64,000 nt of DNA from assembly GCA_965247065.1 (NCBI GenBank), contig CBDFGN010000006.1, positions 3,658,001 through 3,722,000 on the forward strand. The letters run 5' to 3'. Source of the stretch: CBDFGN01 sp965247065. Its GTDB lineage: Bacteria > Bacteroidota > Bacteroidia > Cytophagales > Cyclobacteriaceae. The position numbers were made by a program, and so were the translations under genes. The notes under the pieces are model-generated. The model was not told the origin of the DNA. It made no database searches and was given only the letters and a program-made list of their open reading frames with translations. Shown here piece after piece: positions 36,803-45,631 of this stretch (position 1 is the stretch's first letter; every line of letters starts with the position of its first letter).

Positions 36803-37114
36803 ATGGCCTTTTTACTCGAGTGCCCAAATTGTGGTAAGCGTAACGTGGGAGAATTCACCTATAAGGGTGAATATAGTCCACGACCTGCGCCGGAGGCAGA
36901 TTTTGCCGCTTGGGCGGACTATGTCTTTTTTAGGAATAATGCCAAAGGCAGACAAATTGAGTGGTGGTACCATAGTGCAGGGTGTCAGCGGTGGTTTCTG
37001 GTTACAAGGAATACTACCAACAACACCGACCATCAAAGCTTTTGGTTCAGTGATTACAAAAAGGCGGTACAGTCTGGAGATAGTTTGCCCAAAACCAAAA
37101 AAAGCAGATTCTAG
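36803..37114 (+). CDS. soxD: Sarcosine oxidase / N-methylglutamate dehydrogenase delta subunit
   Basis: This 103-residue zinc-binding small subunit has the ligands Cys7 and Cys10 (LECPNCGKR), His57 and Cys61 (WYHSAGCQRWF). Those spacings are diagnostic of SoxD, as is NAKGRQIEWW before the His. It is the first gene of soxD-soxA-soxG-soxB. In N-methylglutamate dehydrogenase nomenclature it corresponds to mgdB. The next gene starts 8 bp downstream. Confidence 0.9.
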   Translation: MAFLLECPNCGKRNVGEFTYKGEYSPRPAPEADFAAWADYVFFRNNAKGRQIEWWYHSAGCQRWFLVTRNTTNNTDHQSFWFSDYKKAVQSGDSLPKTKKSRF

Positions 37115-37122
37115 AGATTCTG

Positions 37123-40011
37123 ATGACGTATTCCAGACGGATCGACCACCATCCTTACATCCAACTGCCTAAACTGAATGGGGAAGTCCGATTCTCCTTT
37201 AATGGCAAAACCATCATCGCCAAACATGGCGATACTATTGCCAGCGCACTGCATGTTGCTGGTGTAAAGATACTCTCACGGAGTTTTAAGTACCATAGAC
37301 CACGAGGTCTCTGTGATAATCAAGGCCTAGGTCCGGAGACGTTGGTCACTGTAGACCATGCCCCCAATTTGTGTGCTGACAGGATTGCTGTACAAGAAGG
37401 TATGCAGGTCCGGTCTCAAAATGCCTGGCCATCTGTAAAGTTTGACATGACCCGGGTCTTAGGCTCGCTTATATCGTTGCTCCCCAATGGGTTTTACTAT
37501 AAGATGTTTCATAAGCCTCGGTGGGCCTGGCCTTATTTTGAAAAAATGTTAAGAAAGGCTGCTGGACTGGGCAAAATCGACACTGTTGGCCATGAGATCA
37601 ATCAGCGGTATGAGAAACTATATCGCTTCCCGGATGTCTGCGTCATTGGTGCAGGCCCTGCAGGATTGGCAGCCTGTTTAGCTGCCCTGGAGGAAGGCAA
37701 ACAGACCTTGCTCATTGAAGAAGATCCGCAACTAGGCGGACATGCTCTTCACAGCATTGAAACCGTATCCAACTGCTTGGTCCCGGCTTTGAATGGGCAG
37801 CCTGCTTACCAAGCAGTCAAACGTTTAGTAACCAAGATTAGAGGGCATGAGAACCTGGAAATATTGCCTGCCACCAGTGTTTTTGCCCTGTATGAAGATA
37901 ATCTCGTTGCCGCTCAGCGTGGACCCGATCACTTGAAGATCCGTGCCGATTCTGTTGTGCTGGCAACAGGTGCCACCGACCGGCACCTGGTATTTGAAAA
38001 CAATGACTTACCAGGAATCATGACCGGGCGAGGGGTGGAAAGGTTGATTGCCTTACATGCGATAAAGCCCTCTGGACGGGCGGTGATTATTACCAACCAC
38101 GATGGTGGCTATCATACCGCCAAACTACTGGAAGGAGCAGGCACACGGGTTGCGGCGGTGGTGGATGCACGCACCGAAAGCAGCCAGGCTGATTGGGTGA
38201 AAGCGATCCAAGATTTACAGATCGCCGTGATCCTAGGCAAGACAATTCACTCGGCAGAAGGCAATCCTGCGGTGTCACGGGTCACCCTTGGTGATCTAAG
38301 TGGTAAGAGGAGAAGCCAAACGCTTCGCTGTGATCTCCTGGTGATTGCTGTCGGTTTCAAACCTCAACTGCAACTCTTGTCTATGGTGGGCGCCAAACCG
38401 GAATGGGATTCGGATCGGCAAATCTACATGGTCAAAGAGCTTCCCACTGGAGTCTATGCCTGTGGCGAAGTGCATGGCTATGCCCCCTTTGTAAACCTTA
38501 TTCAGGAGGGATGGGAGACTGGTAAAGCAGCTGCCAAGGTTGCACCGCAACAAAAAACGGTCCGCGAACCACAGTATAGGATCGGGGCTTTGCCTGCAGA
38601 TATCGAATCAGGAGGCAACCATCATTTTATATGCAAATGCATGGACGTTACCCGAAAAGAGGCCTCCCTGTCAATTGCTGAGGGTTTTGATCAGATTGAA
38701 ACCCTCAAGCGATTTACCAGCATGGGTATGGGACCCTGTCAAGGCAAGTCCTGTTATGAGGCAGTAGCTAGATTGACTGCTATCGATACAGACCTTACAG
38801 AGTCTCAGGTCTCACCCACGACGATGCGTCCACCGTTCCGGCCGGTCACTCTTGGTGTCCTCGCAGGACGCTCACACCATCTGGTACCGATCCGGCGCAC
38901 CCCCATGCATGATTGTCACCTCCAGGCAGGTGCACGCTTCCTCAATGCTGGTCAATGGCAACGTCCCTATGCCTATGGTGATTCAAAGGAAGAAGCCAAA
39001 ATTGCTCGAGATGGTCTGGGTATGATCGATGTCAGCACTTTGGGTAAATTCGAGCTAAGCGGTCCGGATGCGCTGCAGTTGTTGCACTTCATGCTTCCGG
39101 GCAAGTATAGGAGACTGGAAGTGGGGCGTACCCGGTATTCCACTATGATTGGTGAAGATGGCATCCTGTTTGAAGACGGTACCATCTCACATCTTTCAGA
39201 AGGCCGCTATTATATAAGCACAACCACTGGAAATCAGGATGCTATTCAGTCTCTATTCTGGTGGTGGATCACCACGGAAAAGTTCAGGGTGCATCTGAAA
39301 AACCTCGGCTCCGTGCTGACCGCTGTGAATATTTCGGGCCAGACGTCCAGAGCCTTTCTCCAGGACCTGGTTGATATCGACCTGTCTAACCAGGCCTTTC
39401 CGTACATGCATTGCCGTGATGCGAAGATTGAATTGGTGCCGGTCATGCTATTCCGTATTGGCTTCACCGGAGAACTTAGTTATGAAGTACATTTTCCATC
39501 GGAATATGGGGAAAGTATGTGGAACTATCTGTTAGAGCGGGGCAAACCCTACGGGCTCCGACCTTTTGGTGTAGAGCCACAGCGGATCTTACGTTTGGAA
39601 AAAGGGCACCTCATACCCGGTTTAGACACCGACGCACTATCCAATCCTTATGAAGCTGGTGTGGATTTTACCATTAAAGATGACAAGCCGGACTTTGTTG
39701 GCAAGGCATTCCTGGCATCATTTAAGAATCGTGGAATTGAAAACAAACTTGTCACCTACAAACTGAGACCTCAAGATCCCATACCGGATGATGGTGTGAC
39801 AATACTCGACCAGGACGGATTGATCGGTCGCGTGACAAGCTCCAGGTTCAGCCCTTCTCTTGGTTTAGGAATTGGACTGGCATGGGTCAAAAACGATCAT
39901 GCAAACCCGGGCGATCAATTTAGAATCCGTCTGGCCAATGGCCAGGATGTTTTTGGGGAGGTTCTCGATCATGCTGCCTATGATCCCGAAGGAGTAAGAC
40001 TGAAATCATGA
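37123..40011 (+). CDS. soxA: Sarcosine oxidase / N-methylglutamate dehydrogenase alpha subunit
   Basis: This 962-residue multidomain flavoprotein begins with a ferredoxin-like segment (about 15-95, FSFNGKTIIAKHGDTIASAL, SFKYHRPRGL). An FAD/NAD-binding oxidoreductase domain follows, with VIGAGPAGLAA at 174-184. Next is a cysteine-containing insert with CKCMD near 503 and GPCQGKSC near 537. The C-terminal GcvT-like aminomethyl-transfer domain starts around residue 575. It channels the methyl carbon to tetrahydrofolate or releases formaldehyde. The family includes both sarcosine oxidase and N-methylglutamate dehydrogenase (MgdC); sequence alone does not tell me which. The stop overlaps the soxG start (ATGA), showing coupling. 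Confidence 0.9.
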   Translation: MTYSRRIDHHPYIQLPKLNGEVRFSFNGKTIIAKHGDTIASALHVAGVKILSRSFKYHRPRGLCDNQGLGPETLVTVDHAPNLCADRIAVQEGMQVRSQNAWPSVKFDMTRVLGSLISLLPNGFYYKMFHKPRWAWPYFEKMLRKAAGLGKIDTVGHEINQRYEKLYRFPDVCVIGAGPAGLAACLAALEEGKQTLLIEEDPQLGGHALHSIETVSNCLVPALNGQPAYQAVKRLVTKIRGHENLEILPATSVFALYEDNLVAAQRGPDHLKIRADSVVLATGATDRHLVFENNDLPGIMTGRGVERLIALHAIKPSGRAVIITNHDGGYHTAKLLEGAGTRVAAVVDARTESSQADWVKAIQDLQIAVILGKTIHSAEGNPAVSRVTLGDLSGKRRSQTLRCDLLVIAVGFKPQLQLLSMVGAKPEWDSDRQIYMVKELPTGVYACGEVHGYAPFVNLIQEGWETGKAAAKVAPQQKTVREPQYRIGALPADIESGGNHHFICKCMDVTRKEASLSIAEGFDQIETLKRFTSMGMGPCQGKSCYEAVARLTAIDTDLTESQVSPTTMRPPFRPVTLGVLAGRSHHLVPIRRTPMHDCHLQAGARFLNAGQWQRPYAYGDSKEEAKIARDGLGMIDVSTLGKFELSGPDALQLLHFMLPGKYRRLEVGRTRYSTMIGEDGILFEDGTISHLSEGRYYISTTTGNQDAIQSLFWWWITTEKFRVHLKNLGSVLTAVNISGQTSRAFLQDLVDIDLSNQAFPYMHCRDAKIELVPVMLFRIGFTGELSYEVHFPSEYGESMWNYLLERGKPYGLRPFGVEPQRILRLEKGHLIPGLDTDALSNPYEAGVDFTIKDDKPDFVGKAFLASFKNRGIENKLVTYKLRPQDPIPDDGVTILDQDGLIGRVTSSRFSPSLGLGIGLAWVKNDHANPGDQFRIRLANGQDVFGEVLDHAAYDPEGVRLKS

Positions 40012-40667
40012 GACTCACCAAACAGAGCCCTTTGGCAGCAGTATACCGTGGCAACCAAGTCGCCTGCAGGGAACATGCCGGTTGGTTGATCGCTGAGCAT
40101 TTTGGCCAACCGGAACTGGATAGCCAGTGCCTGGAGACAGGCTCGCTACTGGTTGACTGGTCGCACATCGGTAAGATCAGTTTGCGTGGACTAGGTGCTA
40201 CCCAAAACGCCGGCAAGGTCCTAGAGGCGTCTCTGGGACTGAAGCCGCTTCAAGGTTGCAGCCGACCCGAGCATGCTGTGTTAAAACTTACTGACGACGA
40301 ATATATGGTCCTCTGCCACCCGGAGAAAACTGAATATTGGATTGCACAATTCGATCCTGAAGCCTGTGCCGTGATAGATGCAAGTGGGGGTATGGGATGC
40401 CTTGTGTTGGCTGGCACCAACAGGGATGCTGTGCTGGAACGATCCACCGCCATGGATCTACGCAGAGATCGAGTACCTCCAGGTTCCGTCGTACAAACCA
40501 CCGTACACATGATGAGATGCACCATATTTCGCACCAGTCAATTGGATATCCTGTTACTTAATCGTGATTTTACAGAATCACTATTTGATGCCTTAATGGA
40601 TGTGGGAAAAGGAGTTGGTATGCTACCTTCTGGTCTCCGGTTGGTCCCAGTATCATTTTCTATCTGA
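40008..40667 (+). CDS. soxG: Sarcosine oxidase / N-methylglutamate dehydrogenase gamma subunit
   Basis: This 219-residue protein is GcvT-like in fold and matches SoxG in length and position. LVDWSHIGKISLRGLGA near 45, then ALDASGG-like VIDASGGMGCLVLAG and the end IFRTSQLDILLLNRDF are the recognisable blocks. It overlaps soxA by 4 bases and is followed by soxB after 8. It corresponds to mgdD. It has no cofactor motif of its own and is structural in the heterotetramer. Confidence 0.85.
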   Translation: MRLTKQSPLAAVYRGNQVACREHAGWLIAEHFGQPELDSQCLETGSLLVDWSHIGKISLRGLGATQNAGKVLEASLGLKPLQGCSRPEHAVLKLTDDEYMVLCHPEKTEYWIAQFDPEACAVIDASGGMGCLVLAGTNRDAVLERSTAMDLRRDRVPPGSVVQTTVHMMRCTIFRTSQLDILLLNRDFTESLFDALMDVGKGVGMLPSGLRLVPVSFSI

Positions 40668-40675
40668 ACAGCACC

Positions 40676-41872
40676 ATGCCTCAGAGAATGTGGAAAATCC
40701 CTAAGCTCAAAAAACACTACGATGTAGTGATCATTGGTGGTGGTGCCCATGGATTGGCAACCGCATACTATCTGGCCAAAATGGGCGTAAAAGATGTTGC
40801 CGTACTGGAAGCAAAATTCATCGGATACGGAGGTTCCGGACGCAATACAGCCATACTGCGCTCAAACTATCGTACCGAACAAGGCATACGTTTTTATGAT
40901 CAAAGTCTCAAACTCTATGAACAACTCTCCTTAGAGCTGGACTTTAACCTCATGTTCAGCCAACAGGGTCACTTTACTCTGGGCCATTCGGAAACTTCCA
41001 TACAGATCTTGACCACACGGGCAGAGCAAAACAAGGCACTAGGGGTTAATAGTTGTATGTTGAAACCGCGAGAGATAAAGGCCATGTTGCCTGACCTTGA
41101 TATCTCGAATAAGCCTCGTTTTCCCATCCTGGGTGCCCTGTTTCATCCCCCCGGAGGTATTATCCGCCATGACGCCGTAATCTGGGCCTATGCTCGGGGA
41201 GCTGATCGGCTTGGTGTTGAAATACATAACCTGACTCCTGTAACGGATATTGAGCTTGCAAACGGAAGAATTCAAGCAGTTAAGACACCTCACGGTAAAA
41301 TAACCTGTAACAAACTGGTTTCAGTTGTCGCAGGTTGGAGCTCTGAGCTTTGCCAAAAGGTTGGTATTCGTTTACCGATCACAACTCATCCATTGCAGGC
41401 CATGGTAACTGAGTCCTACAAGCCTTGGCTGCATCATGTGGTTGTTAGCTCAGACCTGCATATGTATATGAGCCAGACCGATCGAGGTGAACTGGTCTGC
41501 GGAGATGGGATCGATAGTTATCCCCATTATGGAATGCGATCCACGCTTGGTTTTCTGGAAGGCCTGGCTTCACATACGCTAGAGTTGTTTCCTATTCTGC
41601 ATAATGTTAAGGTACAGCGCCAATGGGCAGGCCTCTGTGATATGACCCCGGATTATTGTCCGATTATTTCACCCATTGAGGACATCCAAGGCTTTTATGT
41701 GAATGGGGGTTGGGGTACCTACGGTTTTAAAGCCAGTCCTGCAAGTGGCCTAAATACTGCTAAAATGCTTGCAGAAGACAGGGTCCCCGAGATGATCAAG
41801 CCGTTCTCGTATAACCGTTTTAGAAAAAATCGATTACTGGGTGAGAAGGCCTCAGCCTCGGTTTCATCCTAA
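40676..41872 (+). CDS. soxB: Sarcosine oxidase / N-methylglutamate dehydrogenase beta subunit
   Basis: This 398-residue DAO-family flavoprotein is the catalytic subunit that oxidises the N-methyl amine. The FAD motif is VVIIGGGAHGLATAYYLA (18-35). The block GGIIRHDAVIWAYARGA (about 158-174) carries the His near 165 that in SoxB covalently binds FMN. The C-terminal VNGGWGTYGFKASPASG is typical of this family. Gene order here is D-A-G-B, unlike the more common B-D-A-G. It corresponds to mgdA. Confidence 0.9.
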   Translation: MPQRMWKIPKLKKHYDVVIIGGGAHGLATAYYLAKMGVKDVAVLEAKFIGYGGSGRNTAILRSNYRTEQGIRFYDQSLKLYEQLSLELDFNLMFSQQGHFTLGHSETSIQILTTRAEQNKALGVNSCMLKPREIKAMLPDLDISNKPRFPILGALFHPPGGIIRHDAVIWAYARGADRLGVEIHNLTPVTDIELANGRIQAVKTPHGKITCNKLVSVVAGWSSELCQKVGIRLPITTHPLQAMVTESYKPWLHHVVVSSDLHMYMSQTDRGELVCGDGIDSYPHYGMRSTLGFLEGLASHTLELFPILHNVKVQRQWAGLCDMTPDYCPIISPIEDIQGFYVNGGWGTYGFKASPASGLNTAKMLAEDRVPEMIKPFSYNRFRKNRLLGEKASASVSS

Positions 41873-41974
41873 AGAAAATAACCATGCCAGGATTACCCGA
41901 AAAACCCTCCGTTGAAGCCATTGATATCAATCCTAAGGGGGCTGTGGTGGGACTGTTTTAGGAGAGCACAACCA

Positions 41975-42322
41975 ATGACAACACACAATAAGTGGGCTTT
42001 TTGGATCGATCGAGGTGGCACCTTTACTGATGTTGTTGCACGTGATCCTCAGGGTGAGCTGCACATCCGTAAATACCTCAGTGAAAACCCTGAACAGTAT
42101 GAGGACCCTGGTCTGCATGCGATACGTCAACTTCTGGATCTGCAAGATCACACCATTCCGGATAGCCTGATAGAGACCATCAAAATGGGAACCACCGTCG
42201 CGACCAATGCCCTTCTCGAACATAAGGGTGAGCCCGTCTGTCTGGTCACAACCAAAGGTTTTGCTGATTTGCTGGAAATCGGATACCAGGACCGGTTTTC
42301 TGTATCGATGTTCGGATCCTAA
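41975..42322 (+). pseudogene. hyuA: Hydantoinase/5-oxoprolinase HyuA, N-terminal fragment
   Basis: The first 115 residues of a hydantoinase A/oxoprolinase protein are intact (WIDRGGTFTDVVA, then KMGTTVATNALLEHKGE and LVTTKGFADLLEIGYQDR). They end abruptly at 42314, where the dispersed repeat found at 5621 begins and supplies the stop. The usual length is about 650-700 residues. The start at 41975 is preceded by a good AGGAGA. A tiny 25-codon frame (41884-41961) lies between soxB and this gene. In other bacteria HyuA/HyuB with sarcosine oxidase can degrade N-methylhydantoin, so this fragment hints at the former role of the operon. Confidence 0.85.
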
Positions 42323-42366
42323 ACCGAGGGGCCTTAGCGGTTATCATCCTATCTATTATTTACTCG
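42312..42366. repeat. Dispersed repeat at the hyuA break point
   Basis: TCCTAAACCGAGGGGCCTTA and the following GCGGTTATCATCCTATCTAT match 5621-5670 almost exactly, including the 3' end of the propeller gene on the minus strand (stop within TATTTACTCG). It marks recombination between two propeller-gene tails. Confidence 0.7.
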
Positions 42367-43952
42367 GGTTCGCGCAAGTACAGGGCGTACACCTTTGTTT
42401 GGCCTTTGATTTCACATCGTATCTTAAAGCGTTGTCCGGTGGGCAGAAACGGTTTGCTTTTCCAGACGACCTGAACATCAAGGCCCGATTCCTTAACTTC
42501 GCCCCCCTCGGCTGCATCGTATCCCGGCAAAACATCAAGCCCGTATTCGTCCAGCAGATAAACCTTCAACGATGAGCCGGAAGGGATATCGGCATTAACA
42601 TATAGCTTCATGCCCTGCTGGTATTCCAGCGGACATGATACAAACTGCCCGGTCGTCTTTTCGTCTATCAAACTCAAATACCCGAACCGATCGCGCGGCC
42701 AGGTGGCCAATCCGATATTGAACTTGGCTTCGGCCGCATTCCCTTCCGGTGTGCCAGCTGCGTAGTACAGATGTGTTAATCTATCGGTATTGATCATTGG
42801 TCCTTGAAGCAGAAGAATATTATCCTTTTCTTCATTGTCCCTGAAATCTCTATCCCACCTGAGTTCCTGGTCGCGGGCCACCAGGGTAAACCCTGGGGCG
42901 GGCTCACGAAAATGCAGCCCGTCGTTACTGATGACCAGTCCCAAGTCAGCGGTGTGAGCATAAATGTCATAGCCTTCCTCGTCCGGGAGAGGGGGATGAT
43001 GCATCTGTCCGTAAACACCAAGACATACATTCCTGTAAGTAGTGACATAGGCAAAATGGACATCTTCATGATCCCATCCTTCTACGTAAGGGGATGATGA
43101 TCGCATTGGCTTGATCGTCAAGCTTTTGGTGTTCTCCTGAGGCCAGTAGTCTATCGTCGGTGATCGCCAGACGACAAGAGTACGGGGCCCCAGCATGCCA
43201 AAATTGCCATCCGGATAGATCGTCTGCATGGGAATACGCAGTAATGGTGAGATTTGCTTGGCCGCGATATGATATTGCCCTTTGAACTTGTATATGGTGC
43301 TTGTCAGGTTCATCTGCGGTACGATGCCGGGTTCATCTCTGAGCGGCGCCCAGTTGTAGCCGTCAGGGCTAACATCGATGCGAGTAGTGGATGGACTATC
43401 CAGATACCATCCGGTCCACCAGCTCATGTCCGATCCTGCCATAACATATCGCCGCTCAGACGGAGCCTCTTGGTCATACATCACCGATACTATAGACATG
43501 CCTCGTACCGTTTTAACGATATTGTTTCTTTTCGACCCATTGTACTCGGACAATCCGAGTTCCGGTTTCCGCCAGCTTATGCCATCATCGCTTTCCGCAT
43601 AACCCACCAAAGCTTGGTACCAATCGCCATGGGATCCGGTTGCCACGTACCACATCCTCCATAACCCATTGTCATAGATCACGGCTGGGAACTCAGTCCG
43701 AGTAGCGTCCGGCTCTTCTGGCTTTCCCCTTTCCAAGATGGGGTTATCAGGATGCTTCTCCGGTCTCATCATTTCCAGTTTGACGCCCCGGGTGCCTTCA
43801 ATGCTCACATCATCAAACGCAAACAATACGTCTTGTTTGTCCATCAAATCGTTTGGCTGGGCTTGGGCTAAGAAGTGAACCAGGGACATTAAACCGGCCG
43901 CCAACATGGTAATGGGGAAATTTAGTCCACAATGTTGTATGTCATTTTTCAT
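42360..43952 (-). CDS. Secreted beta-propeller glycosidase-like protein, paralogue 2
   Basis: 530 residues, with a Sec-type rather than twin-arginine signal (ITMLAAGLMSLVHFLAQAQ). The central region is of the second subtype, shared with the paralogues at 45632, 56575 and 59298 (HIAAKQISPLLRIPMQT, SLTIKPMRSSSPYVEGWD). The 3' part of the gene is almost identical at DNA level to that of the next paralogue: 42518-42943 against 44157-44582, one difference seen. The flanking parts differ clearly, which points to recent gene conversion. It is the last gene of the three-gene tandem array and lies convergent to the truncated hyuA. Confidence 0.75.
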   Translation of the reverse strand: MKNDIQHCGLNFPITMLAAGLMSLVHFLAQAQPNDLMDKQDVLFAFDDVSIEGTRGVKLEMMRPEKHPDNPILERGKPEEPDATRTEFPAVIYDNGLWRMWYVATGSHGDWYQALVGYAESDDGISWRKPELGLSEYNGSKRNNIVKTVRGMSIVSVMYDQEAPSERRYVMAGSDMSWWTGWYLDSPSTTRIDVSPDGYNWAPLRDEPGIVPQMNLTSTIYKFKGQYHIAAKQISPLLRIPMQTIYPDGNFGMLGPRTLVVWRSPTIDYWPQENTKSLTIKPMRSSSPYVEGWDHEDVHFAYVTTYRNVCLGVYGQMHHPPLPDEEGYDIYAHTADLGLVISNDGLHFREPAPGFTLVARDQELRWDRDFRDNEEKDNILLLQGPMINTDRLTHLYYAAGTPEGNAAEAKFNIGLATWPRDRFGYLSLIDEKTTGQFVSCPLEYQQGMKLYVNADIPSGSSLKVYLLDEYGLDVLPGYDAAEGGEVKESGLDVQVVWKSKPFLPTGQRFKIRCEIKGQTKVYALYLREPE

Positions 43953-43989
43953 GTTGCTGGTCTTGCTTAGTTATCATTTTATCTATTAT

Positions 43990-45594
43990 TCACTCCAATT
44001 CGTCGGGTTCCCGCAAGTACAGCGCGTACACCCTTGTTTGGCCCTTGATTTCACACCTTATCTTAAACCGTTGTCCGGCAGGCAGAAAAGGTTTATTTCT
44101 CCAGCCGACCTGAACATCAAGGCCCGATTCCTTAACTTCGCCCCCCTCGGCTGCTCCGTATCCCGGCAAAACATCAAGCCCGTATTCGTCCAGCAGATAA
44201 ACCTTCAACGATGAGCCGGAAGGGATATCGGCATTAACATATAGCTTCATGCCCTGCTGGTATTCCAGCGGACATGATACAAACTGCCCGGTCGTCTTTT
44301 CGTCTATCAAACTCAAATACCCGAACCGATCGCGCGGCCAGGTGGCCAATCCGATATTGAACTTGGCTTCGGCCGCATTCCCTTCCGGTGTGCCAGCTGC
44401 GTAGTACAGGTGTGTTAATCTATCGGTATTGATCATTGGTCCTTGAAGCAGAAGAATATTATCCTTTTCTTCATTGTCCCTGAAATCTCTATCCCACCTG
44501 AGTTCCTGGTCGCGGGCCACCAGGGTAAACCCTGGGGCGGGCTCACGAAAATGCAGCCCGTCGTTACTGATGACCAGTCCCAGATCGCAGGAAACCGCAC
44601 TTCCGTCGTATTTTGTTTTGCCTTCTTCATCCAGGATACGAGGATGATGCCATTGGCCGTAGATACCAACACAGACATTGCGATAGGTTGTGACAGCTGC
44701 TCCGACATGGACCTGTTCACCATCCCAATCTTCCAGGTAGGGGGAAGATGATCGCATTGGCTTGAAAAATGCCTTAGTGTTCTCAAGAGGCCACTTATCA
44801 ATCCTGGGCGAGCGCCAGACAACAAATGTACGGGGCGCCAGCATGCCGTGCATATCTTCCTCCAACGGAAGCCGCAGTATGGGTGAGCTTTGTTGCCCGC
44901 CTATATGGTATTTCCCCTTGAACTTGTAAGTGGTCCTTGTCTCGGTCACCTGCTGTATGATGCCCGGTTCATTTCTGAGTGGCGTCCAATTCAGACCGTC
45001 AGGGCTGATATCAACACGGGTTATGGCAGGTCCCTCCAAGGACCACGATTTGTACCAACTCATATCATGGCCAACCATCACATACCGTTGGTCAGGCGGA
45101 GCCTCTTTGTCAAGCAATACAGCTACGCCGCCTAAGCCGCGCACCGTATTGACAAAATTGTTCCTTTTCGAACCATTGAACTCCGACAATCCCAGTTCCC
45201 GCTTTCGCCAGGTTATGCCGTTATTACTTTCTGCATGAGCCACCCGATTTCCGTACCAATTGCCATGCGATGGAGTTGCTGCATACCACATCCGCCATAA
45301 CCCATTTTCATAGATAACGGCAGGTGAACTGACCCGGTGTGCGTCCGGCTCTTCTTCAGTCCCTCTTTCCAGGATCGGGTTATCCGGATGCTTTTCTGGT
45401 CTAATCATTTCCAGTTTTACTCCCCGGGTGCCTTCGATACTCACATCATCAAAAGCAAAGAGTACGTCTTGTTTGTCCTTTAGGTCGTTTGCCTGGGCCT
45501 GAGCGTTTGTGGATATAAATGCTGGCAGCAAACCGCTCGCCAACATGATAATCAGTCGGAAAACTTGTCCGCTAGGTGGCCTTTCAGTCTTCAT
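43990..45594 (-). CDS. Secreted beta-propeller glycosidase-like protein, paralogue 3
   Basis: 534 residues, with a Sec-type signal ending STNAQAQA. The central region is of the first subtype (YHIGGQQSSPILRLPLEED, AFFKPMRSSSPYLEDWDGEQ) as at 5664 and 54939. It is less conserved in the front segment (HAESNNGITWRKRELGLSEF). Its C-terminal third is of the same sequence as paralogue 2, so the gene is a mosaic. It is separated from its neighbours by 37 bp on each side, which suggests one transcript. Confidence 0.75.
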   Translation of the reverse strand: MKTERPPSGQVFRLIIMLASGLLPAFISTNAQAQANDLKDKQDVLFAFDDVSIEGTRGVKLEMIRPEKHPDNPILERGTEEEPDAHRVSSPAVIYENGLWRMWYAATPSHGNWYGNRVAHAESNNGITWRKRELGLSEFNGSKRNNFVNTVRGLGGVAVLLDKEAPPDQRYVMVGHDMSWYKSWSLEGPAITRVDISPDGLNWTPLRNEPGIIQQVTETRTTYKFKGKYHIGGQQSSPILRLPLEEDMHGMLAPRTFVVWRSPRIDKWPLENTKAFFKPMRSSSPYLEDWDGEQVHVGAAVTTYRNVCVGIYGQWHHPRILDEEGKTKYDGSAVSCDLGLVISNDGLHFREPAPGFTLVARDQELRWDRDFRDNEEKDNILLLQGPMINTDRLTHLYYAAGTPEGNAAEAKFNIGLATWPRDRFGYLSLIDEKTTGQFVSCPLEYQQGMKLYVNADIPSGSSLKVYLLDEYGLDVLPGYGAAEGGEVKESGLDVQVGWRNKPFLPAGQRFKIRCEIKGQTRVYALYLREPDELE

Positions 45595-45631
45595 GATTTT
45601 TGGGTTAGTGTGTTAGTATCCTATGAAACAT

